Shown: positions 16,592-26,783 of the stretch, piece by piece | How positions within the stretch are numbered: position 1 is the first letter of the stretch | How the letters are laid out: the number at the start of each line of letters is the position of its first letter | Assembly: GCA_002319955.1 (NCBI GenBank) | Contig: DCJS01000029.1 | Coordinates: forward strand, 1-64,000 | Direction of reading: 5' to 3' | DNA from: Flavobacteriales bacterium UBA1694 | Lineage (GTDB): Bacteria > Bacteroidota > Bacteroidia > Flavobacteriales > Weeksellaceae | Length of the DNA stretch: 64,000 nucleotides | The notes under the pieces: generated by a model | What the model was told of the DNA's origin: nothing | The model's database searches: none | Seen by the model: the letters and a program-made list of their open reading frames with translations, nothing else | Made by a program: the position numbers and the translations under genes

Positions 16592-19513
16592 TTAAAATTT
16601 AATGTTTACGTTTACCCCAACTTGTCTTGTTGATGGAAGAGATCCACCTTCAAGTCCTTGGATGTTTCCTGAACCGTAAGAGGTATTTTCAGGATCCATT
16701 CCTTTCCAAGCTAAATCCCATGCGAGTAAGTTTCTACCGAATGCAGAAATTCTTATTCCTTCAACCGCACCTCCTACTAGAGATTTAGGTAGATCGTAAG
16801 ACAAAGTGATGTCTCTTAATTTAATATAACTTGCGTCAAATACGTTCAATGCGTCTACAGTATTGTAGTACATAGCACCGTATCTTTGAGCTGAAATCAC
16901 GGTGGTGTTTTGCGTTCCATCAGCTTTCACACCGTCTAGAACCACTCCATCCGCTCTGTTTCCACCTAAAGCAGATTCTTCAATCATACCGGAATACATC
17001 CCCCACATGTGTGAAGTCGAGAAGTACTTCCCTCCTTTTTGCATGTCAAATAAGAAAGAGAGTCTTAAATCTTTATATCTAAGTGTGTTTCTCAGACCCA
17101 TGTTGTAATCTGGAAGAGTAGAACCTAAATTTTCAAGTCCTGATGGAACATAACCATTTCCACTATTTGTAACGACTTTCTGTCCATTTTCGTGGTAAGT
17201 GAAATTGGTACCGTAAATCTGACCGTAAGGTTGTCCTTCAATAGCCAGTAATCGAACTCTAAATGGCGCATTGGTTAACTGAAGCGTTTTTGCATCTTCA
17301 TGCAATTTCACAACCATATTTTCATTCTTCGCAAAGTTCCAGTTCATATCCCAAGAGAAATTTTCTGTTTTGACTGGGGAAACCCATGCCATTGCTTCAA
17401 TCCCTTTATTGGTCATCTGTCCTGCATTAATCATTAGACTTGAATAGCCCGTTGAAGGATCTACAGCTAATGGAAGAATTCCGTCAGTAATATCGACGTG
17501 GTAGTAAGTTACGTCAAAACCTAAACGGTTTCTAAGGAAGTTCATTTCTAAACCAAACTCTTTTGTGTCTTTAAGTTCAGGTTTAAGAAGTGGATCGTTG
17601 AAACGACCTTGTAGCGTGTAGCGAGGATCTCCATTAAAGTTAGTTCCTTGGGCCACGTAATTGGCAAGCTGGTAGGGACCTGTATCACTAGCGACATTTG
17701 CCCAACCTGCTCTAACCTTACCGAATGATAACCATGGCGCTTTAATAAGGTTAGAGAACACTAAACTCCCAGTAATAGATGGGTAGAATTCAGGCTCTGA
17801 AACAGTCGTGAACCAGTCGTTTCTAGCAGTTGCTTCAAGGAAGAAAGTATCTCTAAATCCGAAAGAGGCCGATCCGAAAACACTATTTACTCTTTTATGG
17901 TATTCATAGTTGTCTGCTTGAGCCGTTTCTACTGAATTCGCTAAGTTGTAGTAGTTAGGAATAATTAATCCTCCAACAGTTGTTCCAGATAAATCAAAAT
18001 ATCTTGCCTCTCTACGGGTAACCCCTGCGAATGCATTTAATGTAATATCATCCGAAATTCTTGGATCCCAGTGTAAACGTGCTTCGTAGTTAAACTCTGA
18101 ATGGTTTCTGTTAAAGATTGAGTAATCAGATGTAGATTGTGACCCTACGGCTACTCTACTGTCGTTATTCTGTGAATAGATATCCGCGTAAACCTTACCT
18201 ACAACGTATAAGTTATCTCTTAAATTGTAAGTTAAGCCCACATTCCCAAAGAAACGGTTTCTTCTATCAGTTGCTGTGTTTTCGTATACAGTCCAATATG
18301 GGTTATCAGAATAAAGTGGCGTTGCATCGTTCCAAGCGGTTCTGTTCCAAGATCTTTGATTTCCGTTCGCTAATTTATAGTCTCTAAGTTTACTGAAATC
18401 AAGTTGTCTTTGACCCCACTGGAAGAATTTTTGAGCCACTGAGTTATCACCATACCCTTGTTCTGGTCTGTTGAAACCGTGTGTTTGAACGAAGTTTAAA
18501 ATCGCTTCAACTTTCAGTTTATCATTCAACTGCGAATTCGCATTAATCGAAAAGTTATTTTTCGTAAGGGTAGAATTTGGCAAAATCCCCGAAATATCAG
18601 TGTTGGTATAAGACACTCTTAAATTAGAGTTCTCAAAAGATTTGGACACGGATAAATTGTTGGTTAGCGTAATGCCCGTTTTAAAGAATGAATCCACATC
18701 GTGATCTGAAGCAACCCATGGAATTTCTTTCATGTAATCAGCAGCGAACTCTCTGTCAAAAGCATTCCAAGGTAAATACATAAGGTTCGGGTCAAATTTC
18801 GGGCCCCAACTCTCATCCATTCCGTAATCTGCAAGGTTATAAGTTTTTCCTCCAATAACTTGTGTTTCAAAGGTATCGGAAAGTCCACCACCGTACATTC
18901 TCTGAAGTTGTGGGTAAATGTAAATGCTTTCAAATGAAACCCCAGTGTTAAATTCTACGCTAGTTCTTCCTTTTTTGGCGGATTTAGTAGTATAGATAAT
19001 TACCCCGTTGCTTGCTCTAGATCCATATAGAGCGGCAGCTGGTCCTCCTTTAAGAACTGTTACAGTCTCGATGTCATCTGGGTTAATGTCAAAGGCAGCA
19101 TCACCGTAGTCTCTACCTCCCGCACCTCTTTGCGTGTCTACATTGTTAATGTTGCTGTTATCGAGTGGCACCCCATCCACGATAATAAGCGGTCTGTTTT
19201 CACCAGTAAGTGAACTAACCCCTCTCATGGTAATCCTTGTGGACCCCCCCATGGAAGATGGCGCAGTCACTTGGACCCCGGCTACGTTTCCAGACAGTGC
19301 ACTAAGGGCATTGTTTTGTCCAGCATCAGAAATGTTTTCACCAGAAATTTCCTGGGCTGCATAACCAATGGACTTTTTTTCCCTTTTAATACCGAGAGCG
19401 GTTACGACGACCCCTTCGATATCTGTGGTTCTAGCGGTGTCTACCTGGGCATTCACGAGTGCAAATGACGCAGTTAACACAACAGCTAGAACGCTTGTTG
19501 TTAGTTTCTTCAT
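16592..19513 (-). CDS. SusC/RagA-family TonB-linked outer membrane protein
   Basis: A 973-residue barrel receptor with signal peptide ending VNAQ (about residue 23). The SusC-type plug follows almost at once (VVVTALGIKREKKSIGYAAQ, then GSTRITMRGVSSLTGENRPL and GPAAALYGSRASNGVIIYTT), so the N-terminal carboxypeptidase-like domain of many SusC proteins is absent. The barrel ends VGVNVNIKF with a terminal Phe. It imports bulky ligands captured by the adjacent SusD-like lipoprotein with TonB energy. First gene of a two-gene operon divergent from rnhB. The upstream region has no exact TAnnTTTG box; AAGTTTTG near 19540 is the nearest. Confidence 0.92.
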   Translation of the reverse strand: MKKLTTSVLAVVLTASFALVNAQVDTARTTDIEGVVVTALGIKREKKSIGYAAQEISGENISDAGQNNALSALSGNVAGVQVTAPSSMGGSTRITMRGVSSLTGENRPLIIVDGVPLDNSNINNVDTQRGAGGRDYGDAAFDINPDDIETVTVLKGGPAAALYGSRASNGVIIYTTKSAKKGRTSVEFNTGVSFESIYIYPQLQRMYGGGLSDTFETQVIGGKTYNLADYGMDESWGPKFDPNLMYLPWNAFDREFAADYMKEIPWVASDHDVDSFFKTGITLTNNLSVSKSFENSNLRVSYTNTDISGILPNSTLTKNNFSINANSQLNDKLKVEAILNFVQTHGFNRPEQGYGDNSVAQKFFQWGQRQLDFSKLRDYKLANGNQRSWNRTAWNDATPLYSDNPYWTVYENTATDRRNRFFGNVGLTYNLRDNLYVVGKVYADIYSQNNDSRVAVGSQSTSDYSIFNRNHSEFNYEARLHWDPRISDDITLNAFAGVTRREARYFDLSGTTVGGLIIPNYYNLANSVETAQADNYEYHKRVNSVFGSASFGFRDTFFLEATARNDWFTTVSEPEFYPSITGSLVFSNLIKAPWLSFGKVRAGWANVASDTGPYQLANYVAQGTNFNGDPRYTLQGRFNDPLLKPELKDTKEFGLEMNFLRNRLGFDVTYYHVDITDGILPLAVDPSTGYSSLMINAGQMTNKGIEAMAWVSPVKTENFSWDMNWNFAKNENMVVKLHEDAKTLQLTNAPFRVRLLAIEGQPYGQIYGTNFTYHENGQKVVTNSGNGYVPSGLENLGSTLPDYNMGLRNTLRYKDLRLSFLFDMQKGGKYFSTSHMWGMYSGMIEESALGGNRADGVVLDGVKADGTQNTTVISAQRYGAMYYNTVDALNVFDASYIKLRDITLSYDLPKSLVGGAVEGIRISAFGRNLLAWDLAWKGMDPENTSYGSGNIQGLEGGSLPSTRQVGVNVNIKF

Positions 19514-19599
19514 ATCAAATTAAATTTTTTCAATAAACAAATGTGCAAAACTTTGTTAAATTGACCAAACGTTTAGTTAATAAATTCTTAATAAATTTT

Positions 19600-19607
19600 T
19601 ACATTTG
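19600..19607 (+). promoter_or_regulatory. -7 box of rnhB
   Basis: TACATTTG is an exact TAnnTTTG match 43 bases before the rnhB ATG in the divergent susC/rnhB gap. Confidence 0.5.
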
Positions 19608-19650
19608 GGAACGGAATACAACAATAAGTGAATAAAAGGGAATACAAATT

Positions 19651-20232
19651 ATGTTAATAAAAAACTGGACAAAAGGCCTCATAGAAGCAGGTTGCGATGA
19701 AGTTGGAAGAGGTTGTTTATCGGGTCCAGTGGTAGCTGCGGCTGTAATCTTAAAGGAAAGCTTTTTTCACGAATTTATAAACGACTCTAAAAAACTCACT
19801 GCAAAGTCCCGCCAGCAGATGGCTTCGTATATTAAACAGCATGCTTGGGATTACGCTGTTGCGGAACTTCCCCCCTCGGTGATTGATGAGCACAACATTT
19901 TAAATGCAAGCATTCAGGCCATGCATTTGGCCCTAGATTCTCTCAACGTTCGACCAGAGCATGTCCTGGTGGATGGCAATCGGTTTCACCCCTATGGGCT
20001 CACCCCACACACGTGTATCGTTAAGGGGGATTCCAAAGTTCTTTCCATCGCCTGCGCCTCAATCCTAGCCAAGACCTACCGCGATGAGCTTATGGGAAAA
20101 CTCCACCAGGACTATCCACAGTACGGATGGAAACAAAATATGGGTTATGCGACAAAAATCCACCGTGAGGCCCTTAACCTTCACGGTCCCAGCCCTCACC
20201 ACCGAAAAAGTTTTAAACTTCGGTACGATTAA
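19651..20232 (+). CDS. rnhB: Ribonuclease HII
   Basis: A 193-residue enzyme that cuts the RNA strand of RNA-DNA hybrids and starts removal of single ribonucleotides misincorporated into DNA. The N-terminal metal-binding motif AGCDEVGRG places the catalytic Asp16 and Glu17; the third acidic residue is in HVLVDGN, and KGDSKVLSIACASILAK is the conserved helix region. Length is typical and the first ATG fits the family. It stands alone, divergent from susC and ended by a very stable terminator immediately after the stop codon. Confidence 0.95.
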   Translation: MLIKNWTKGLIEAGCDEVGRGCLSGPVVAAAVILKESFFHEFINDSKKLTAKSRQQMASYIKQHAWDYAVAELPPSVIDEHNILNASIQAMHLALDSLNVRPEHVLVDGNRFHPYGLTPHTCIVKGDSKVLSIACASILAKTYRDELMGKLHQDYPQYGWKQNMGYATKIHREALNLHGPSPHHRKSFKLRYD

Positions 20233-20233
20233 A

Positions 20234-20273
20234 AAAAAGAGTAGCAGTCTAAGTTTAGACTGCTACTCTTTTT
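20234..20273. terminator. Strong symmetric terminator after rnhB
   Basis: Two perfect 19-bp arms, starting AAAAAGAGTAGC and ending GCTACTCTTTTT, separated by only two bases. Flanking A and T runs make it usable in both directions, here between rnhB and the leftward yidC 3' end. Confidence 0.85.
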
Positions 20274-20328
20274 AAGTATTATGAATTAAAACACTCAATA
20301 AGTAAGGATTGGGAATTCCCAGATGATC

Positions 20329-22137
20329 CTATTTCTTAGAGCGATTCGCTTTTTGATTTTGCTGCTGCTTCTGTTGGTCCTGTGCCTGCTCCATCATTTC
20401 ACGCATGCGTTTTTGGAACTTACCTTCTTTCTTAGGCTGCGCTTTATTAGCCTGTATCTGCGCATGGATTTTTTTCTCATCCAAGATCCAGTACTTAATG
20501 ACTAGGATGATCACAATGTTAATCGCATTGGAGACGAAATAGTACCAAGATAGACCAGAGGCCATGGTGTTTAGGAAGAATAGGAAGGTCACTGGGAAAA
20601 TATACATTAGGACCTTCATGTTTGGCATTCCTGGAGCCGTAGGCTGCTGCATATTTCCTGCTGTTAGCATTGTGTATATTAAAATAACGGCGGTACACGC
20701 AATAGCAAATACACTTAAATGATCGCCAAGTAATGGAATACTAAAAGGAAGTTTTATTAAATCGTCATACGCCGTAAGGTCTTTCGCAAACCAGAAGCTC
20801 TCCCCCCTTAAATCAATAAAGTTGGGGAAGAATCTAAAGAGGGCATAGAAAATCGGCACTTGTAAAAGTGCTGGCAAACAGCCCGCCATTTGGTTGACCC
20901 CCGCCTTTCGATAGACTTCCATGGTAGCTTGTTGTCGCTTCATTGCATCCGCGTCCTTGAATTTCTGATTCACCTCATCGATTTCCGGACGAATCACGCG
21001 CATCATGGCACTTAGTTTATGCTGCTTGAACATAATGGGCGAAAGAATAAGTTTTACGATAATGGTCATTAAGAAAATCACCCATCCCGCAGCAATACCC
21101 CAAGATGAAATTAAATTATACATCGGCATGAAGAACCATCGGTTCATCGTCCCGATGAATGACCATCCTAAAGGCAGAATTTCATCGAAATTTTTATCGT
21201 AAGATTTTAACAGTGGTAAATCTAAAGGGAGGAAATACCAATTAAAATCTTGATTAAGTTCTCCACCAGTCATTTGCACATCGCCAGAGAAATTAAGTTT
21301 TTTCAAATACGGCCCTTGTTCAATCATGTCCTGACTTCCGGTGGATCCGTTAAATCCATTAGAAGCTTCAATAACGGAGGCAAAAAACTGCTGTTTCACC
21401 CCAATCCAGTTCAGGGTCTCCCCTGTTTCATCTAAACCACTTCTCCCATCATAGTCGTAGGATTTATAATTATTGAAGGTATAGGAGAACTCGGAGTGGG
21501 TTTGCTCTTGGCTACGCCCTTTCTCCACATTAATCACATTATAGTCCCATTTAAAAGCCGCTTTTGAATCGTTAGACACCTGGGAAAGCCCTTGGGTTCT
21601 CACTTTAAAGTCTAAGGTGTAATTGGGTTTTAGGGTGTATATAAAAGAAATGTTAGCCCCACCTGTTTGCGCGCTTAAGGTAAGCTCGCTTCCCTTCTGG
21701 CTAGAGGAGAACACCAAGTCTTTGGTGTTAATGGTTTTACCTGTCTTATCCTTGAATTCAAAGCCGTAAGCGGCGCTGTTGTTTTCAATAATGGCTAAAG
21801 GAAGGTCTGCTTTATCAGTCTTTGGATTGTAGGCCTTATAGTTTTTAAGTTCCACTTTGGAAACGCCTCCCCCAAGGGTGGAAAACTCAAGTTTCAATTC
21901 TTCAGATTCTAAAGGCACCGTTTGTACGGTAAGGGCACTATCCACAGGCATTAAAGTCGCAGCCTCTGTGGGCTTAACCGCCTCTACCGTTTGGGCCACG
22001 ACGGCCGCTTCTTTGGCTTTAACTTCGGCTTCTTTGTTTTGTTTGTTCTGAAAGTAGAACATCGCTCCAAGCATAAGTGCTGAAAAGAGCATAAAACTGA
22101 TTAACTGATTCTTGTCTAATCCGTTATTTTGTCGCAT
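20329..22137 (-). CDS. yidC: Membrane protein insertase YidC
   Basis: A 602-residue inner-membrane insertase that folds membrane proteins alone or with SecYEG. A first transmembrane helix (about 12-28), a large periplasmic beta-domain (about 60-330) and the conserved five-helix core (from WGIAAGWVIFLMTIIVKLIL) are all visible; QQATMEVYRKAGVNQMAGCLP is the cytoplasmic hairpin region. The C-terminal tail is rich in Lys and Gln (QDQQKQQQNQKANRSKK), as usual for ribosome contact. It lies downstream of pyrG on the same strand but has its own promoter box and is separated from pyrG by a terminator. Confidence 0.95.
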   Translation of the reverse strand: MRQNNGLDKNQLISFMLFSALMLGAMFYFQNKQNKEAEVKAKEAAVVAQTVEAVKPTEAATLMPVDSALTVQTVPLESEELKLEFSTLGGGVSKVELKNYKAYNPKTDKADLPLAIIENNSAAYGFEFKDKTGKTINTKDLVFSSSQKGSELTLSAQTGGANISFIYTLKPNYTLDFKVRTQGLSQVSNDSKAAFKWDYNVINVEKGRSQEQTHSEFSYTFNNYKSYDYDGRSGLDETGETLNWIGVKQQFFASVIEASNGFNGSTGSQDMIEQGPYLKKLNFSGDVQMTGGELNQDFNWYFLPLDLPLLKSYDKNFDEILPLGWSFIGTMNRWFFMPMYNLISSWGIAAGWVIFLMTIIVKLILSPIMFKQHKLSAMMRVIRPEIDEVNQKFKDADAMKRQQATMEVYRKAGVNQMAGCLPALLQVPIFYALFRFFPNFIDLRGESFWFAKDLTAYDDLIKLPFSIPLLGDHLSVFAIACTAVILIYTMLTAGNMQQPTAPGMPNMKVLMYIFPVTFLFFLNTMASGLSWYYFVSNAINIVIILVIKYWILDEKKIHAQIQANKAQPKKEGKFQKRMREMMEQAQDQQKQQQNQKANRSKK

Positions 22138-22162
22138 TCCTTAAGTCGTTTTTGGTCTGTAT

Positions 22163-22170
22163 CAAATTTA
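22163..22170 (-). promoter_or_regulatory. -7 box of yidC
   Basis: TAAATTTG on the minus strand, 25 bases before the yidC ATG at 22137. Confidence 0.55.
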
Positions 22171-22289
22171 TCTCTTATTGGAGCTCAAAAGAGTTTCCAA
22201 TAAAAATTTCAAGGCGACAAAATTACTGATTTTTTTTGAAAGCCTCCTTTTATTCTAAGTAAAACATCCTGAGTCTGTAAAAGGCTCCT

Positions 22290-22325
22290 TTAAAATCAAA
22301 AGTGCAGCCCATAAAGGGCTGCACT
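22290..22325 (-). terminator. Terminator of pyrG
   Basis: AGTGCAGCCC (22301-22310) and GGGCTGCACT (22316-22325) form a 10-bp stem with a 5-base loop. Leftward it is followed by TTTTGATTTTA, directly after the pyrG stop at 22333. Confidence 0.85.
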
Positions 22326-22332
22326 AGGTGAT

Positions 22333-24000
<1,668 letters not shown>

Positions 24001-24074
24001 TTATCGGGAATTTGCTGCAATCCTTTGCCTAGTGTAAAATAAGACTACCCTATTTTTTGGTCTTCTGACTTCAC

Positions 24075-24134
24075 AACCCCCTTAGCCCTGCTTTTGAAAC
24101 GAATCAAACCGATTCTTTTCGAAAGGGGTTTTTT
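24075..24134 (+). ncRNA. Nested hairpin with T run upstream of radA (possible leader or small RNA)
   Basis: An inner stem GAAACGAATC (24107-24116) / GATTCTTTTC (24122-24131-type pairing, one mismatch) around the loop AAACC is enclosed by AACCCCCTT (24075-24083) and AAGGGGTT (24123-24130) followed by TTTT. The inner right arm and outer right arm partly share bases, so the two stems may be alternatives. The T run makes the outer form terminator-like. It sits about 115 bases upstream of the radA start, in an otherwise empty gap. No family match is claimed. Confidence 0.3.
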
Positions 24135-24248
24135 GAGCACAGAGATCGAGGGGGCTAATTTTTGTATCCGCCCCAATTTTCGAAGTGCTTTTTCACGCAA
24201 AAGGAACTAAAAAGTGTAAATTGCAGTTCAAATTCTAAAGCATCGAAC

Positions 24249-25595
24249 GTGGCAAAACTTAAAACCGTCTATTTCTGTCAAAATTGTGGAACCCAGTACC
24301 CTCAGTGGCTCGGGCAGTGTAAAAACTGCGGCTCTTGGAATACACTGGCGGAAGAAATCGTAGAAAAAACCACGCATAAGCAGTCTTTAGATAAAGTAAA
24401 GAACCACATTATAAATATTGTTGAGGTGGAGACGCGCGAGGAGCCTCGTATAAAGAGTAACTCCGAGGAACTCAACCGCGTTTTAGGCGGGGGAATCGTT
24501 TTAGGGTCAGTCATTTTGATTGGTGGGGAGCCTGGTATTGGGAAGTCAACTCTGCTCTTGCAGCTAGCGCTCAAGATGAAAAAGAAAATTCTTTACGTTT
24601 CAGGCGAAGAAAGCACCTCTCAAATTAAAATGCGCGCGGACCGACTCACAGAGCTCCAAAACCCACACTGTTACCTTTTTACAGAGGTTTCTGTTGAAAA
24701 GATAATTCACGAAGCAAAAAAACTCCAGCCCGAGCTTCTCATTGTCGATTCCATTCAAACACTGCATTCTCAAAACCTAGAGAGTTCGCCTGGAACTGTT
24801 TCTCAAATTCGAGACTGTTCGAATGAACTTATTAAATACGCGAAAAGCACCTCCACGCCAATCATCCTGGTTGGACACATCACGAAGGATGGACAAATAG
24901 CGGGACCTAAAGTTCTTGAACACATGGTCGACGTGGTGTTAAATTTCGACGGTGACCGCAACCACCTCTTCCGGCTACTTCGCGCGAGTAAAAACCGTTT
25001 TGGCTCCACAGCAGAAATCGGCATTTACGAAATGGTTGCCCAGGGTCTTAAAGAGGTTAAGAATCCTTCGGAGGTCCTCATTACGAAAAAACTCGAACCG
25101 CTTTCTGGAAATTCGATCGCTGTGTCTCTTGAGGGCAACCGTCCCATGCTCCTTGAAATCCAGGCCTTAGTCTCCTCTGCCGTTTACGGCACCCCCCAGA
25201 GAAGCACCACTGGGTTTGACAGCAAACGCCTCAACATGCTTCTAGCCGTGCTTGAAAAGCGCGCTGGATTCCAGCTTGGCGCCAAAGATGTCTTTTTGAA
25301 TTTAACCGGCGGAATTAAAACCGACGACCCAGCCCTTGATCTGGCGGTGGTGGCCAGCATACTCTCCTCAAATGAGGACGTTCCAATCTCAGAAAAATAC
25401 TGCTTTGCAGGAGAAATCGGACTAAGCGGCGAGGTAAGACCCGTGGCACAAATTGAACAGCGCATTTCTGAGGCAGAAAAACTTGGCTATGAAGCCATCG
25501 TTGTTTCTAAACTCAATAAAATTCCTAAGAAAAAATACGGCATTCAAATTATAGAAGTAAGTAAACTCGAACAAATTCACGAACTTCTATTTTAG
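24249..25595 (+). CDS. radA: DNA repair protein RadA/Sms
   Basis: A 448-residue branch-migration helicase for recombination intermediates. Features in order: C4 zinc finger (CQNCGTQYPQWLGQCKNCG), Walker A GGEPGIGKST, the RadA-specific KNRFG motif in ASKNRFGSTAEIG, and a Lon-like C-terminal domain (from about 290). The apparent frame extends to a TTG at 24162, but relatives begin MAKLKTVYFCQNCG-like, which corresponds to a GTG at 24249; I choose that start. Followed after 3 bases by an AcpH-like gene, so the two are probably co-transcribed. Confidence 0.93.
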   Translation: MAKLKTVYFCQNCGTQYPQWLGQCKNCGSWNTLAEEIVEKTTHKQSLDKVKNHIINIVEVETREEPRIKSNSEELNRVLGGGIVLGSVILIGGEPGIGKSTLLLQLALKMKKKILYVSGEESTSQIKMRADRLTELQNPHCYLFTEVSVEKIIHEAKKLQPELLIVDSIQTLHSQNLESSPGTVSQIRDCSNELIKYAKSTSTPIILVGHITKDGQIAGPKVLEHMVDVVLNFDGDRNHLFRLLRASKNRFGSTAEIGIYEMVAQGLKEVKNPSEVLITKKLEPLSGNSIAVSLEGNRPMLLEIQALVSSAVYGTPQRSTTGFDSKRLNMLLAVLEKRAGFQLGAKDVFLNLTGGIKTDDPALDLAVVASILSSNEDVPISEKYCFAGEIGLSGEVRPVAQIEQRISEAEKLGYEAIVVSKLNKIPKKKYGIQIIEVSKLEQIHELLF

Positions 25596-25598
25596 CTC

Positions 25599-26174
25599 AT
25601 GAATTACCTAGCCCACAGTTTTCTCTCCTATTCCAAACCACAAATCGTAGGAAACTTACTTGTGGACTTTGCGCGGCGTAAAGACCGGCTAGACTACCCT
25701 TTTGAAATCCAAAAAGGCATCACACTGCATTATGCTATTGACGCCTATACGGATGCGCATCCTAAATTCAAAGAAATCAAAGCTGTATTTAGACCTTTGA
25801 CCGGGCATTATGCTGGGGTTTTCGCTGACATCGTTCTCGATTATTTTATTCTCAACGATCCAACGCTTAAAACTACAGAGCAGTGGCAGTGTCACTGCGA
25901 TGGCGTCTACGAGAGTCTCGAAACGTATTACGAGTGGCTTCCACCACGCCTTAAAGCCTCGCTCCCGAGCATGCTACGGGACAATTGGCTCATGCAGTAT
26001 CAGACTCTTGAGGGTATGCAGCGCGCTTTAGGCCACGTGGTTCGGCGGGCAAATTTTTTGGAAGATAAAACAGATGTCTTTAGTGTTCTAAAAACGAACT
26101 TAACGGAAATAGAAGCGCTCTACCAAGTGTTTTTTCCAGACCTTAGAGCCTACTGCGAGTCGCTCAAGCCTTAG
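25599..26174 (+). CDS. Acyl carrier protein phosphodiesterase family (AcpH/DUF479)
   Basis: A 191-residue protein beginning MNYLAHSFLSY, with GNLLVDFARRKDRL and a metal-binding pattern LHYAIDAYTDAHP and YAGVFADIVLDYFI that define the AcpH family. E. coli AcpH removes the 4'-phosphopantetheine arm from acyl carrier protein, using divalent metal on an HD-like fold. Full length for the family. It begins 3 bases after radA, and is convergent with the DUF6702 gene, 5 bases away. Whether flavobacterial members act on ACP has not, to my knowledge, been shown. Confidence 0.85.
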   Translation: MNYLAHSFLSYSKPQIVGNLLVDFARRKDRLDYPFEIQKGITLHYAIDAYTDAHPKFKEIKAVFRPLTGHYAGVFADIVLDYFILNDPTLKTTEQWQCHCDGVYESLETYYEWLPPRLKASLPSMLRDNWLMQYQTLEGMQRALGHVVRRANFLEDKTDVFSVLKTNLTEIEALYQVFFPDLRAYCESLKP

Positions 26175-26179
26175 CAAAA

Positions 26180-26716
26180 CTAAAATTCTCGGTAAAAATA
26201 CCGCACGGGATAATTTAGACGGTGGCTTTGTCTTTTTCCCTCTACTATTAGGTGGATTAAATTGATTTGGTCATCAAAAAGATTGTATAAAGCGCTTACG
26301 GCGACTTCCACTTTTTTAGGGGCTTGGATCGAGCTAGATTCTAAATACACCACCACGGCCTCACTGTCTTCCTCAAAACCTAGAAAGTCAAGTTCTAAAA
26401 ATTTTCCTTCCACGCGAAGGCGAAGGACCTCTTCAAAATAAACTTTCAAGGCGGCGTTGAGCTCCTTCTTCATTGACTCATTTTGGAAATAAAGAATTTT
26501 TCCAGTCTTTTTGCGAAGGGCATTTTCAAGATCGTCCAAAAAGAAACGACCCGTGATTTGAAAGCTCTGCGATTTAGCCGAGTAATTGAATTCCACACTT
26601 CCCACATGGTACGGATGAACAGCCACGAGTTCAGGCTCTGTACCAAAGCCAGCCTTAAGGAAAGTCGAAAAAAAGAGTAAAAAGCAAAATGCAATAGGCA
26701 GCCCAGTCAATTTCAT
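26180..26716 (-). CDS. DUF6702 exported protein
   Basis: A 178-residue protein with signal peptide (about 1-23, FCFLLFFSTFLKAGFG) and a C-terminal region ending in RLNYPVRYFYREF. The segment HPYHVGSVEFNYSAKSQSFQ followed by TGRFFLDDLENALRKKTGK fits DUF6702, a Bacteroidota family often found next to HupE/UreJ and M1 peptidase genes. Here the same partners lie at 28126 and 31434 but are separated by other genes. Function unknown; the HupE link has led to suggestions of metal-related roles, which remain inference. Confidence 0.75.
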   Translation of the reverse strand: MKLTGLPIAFCFLLFFSTFLKAGFGTEPELVAVHPYHVGSVEFNYSAKSQSFQITGRFFLDDLENALRKKTGKILYFQNESMKKELNAALKVYFEEVLRLRVEGKFLELDFLGFEEDSEAVVVYLESSSIQAPKKVEVAVSALYNLFDDQINLIHLIVEGKRQSHRLNYPVRYFYREF

Positions 26717-26783
26717 TCGACGAAATTAGGAATTTCTACTTCAATAATGAAAAAAAACGAAGGCGGTTCTACAAAAATGCCGC

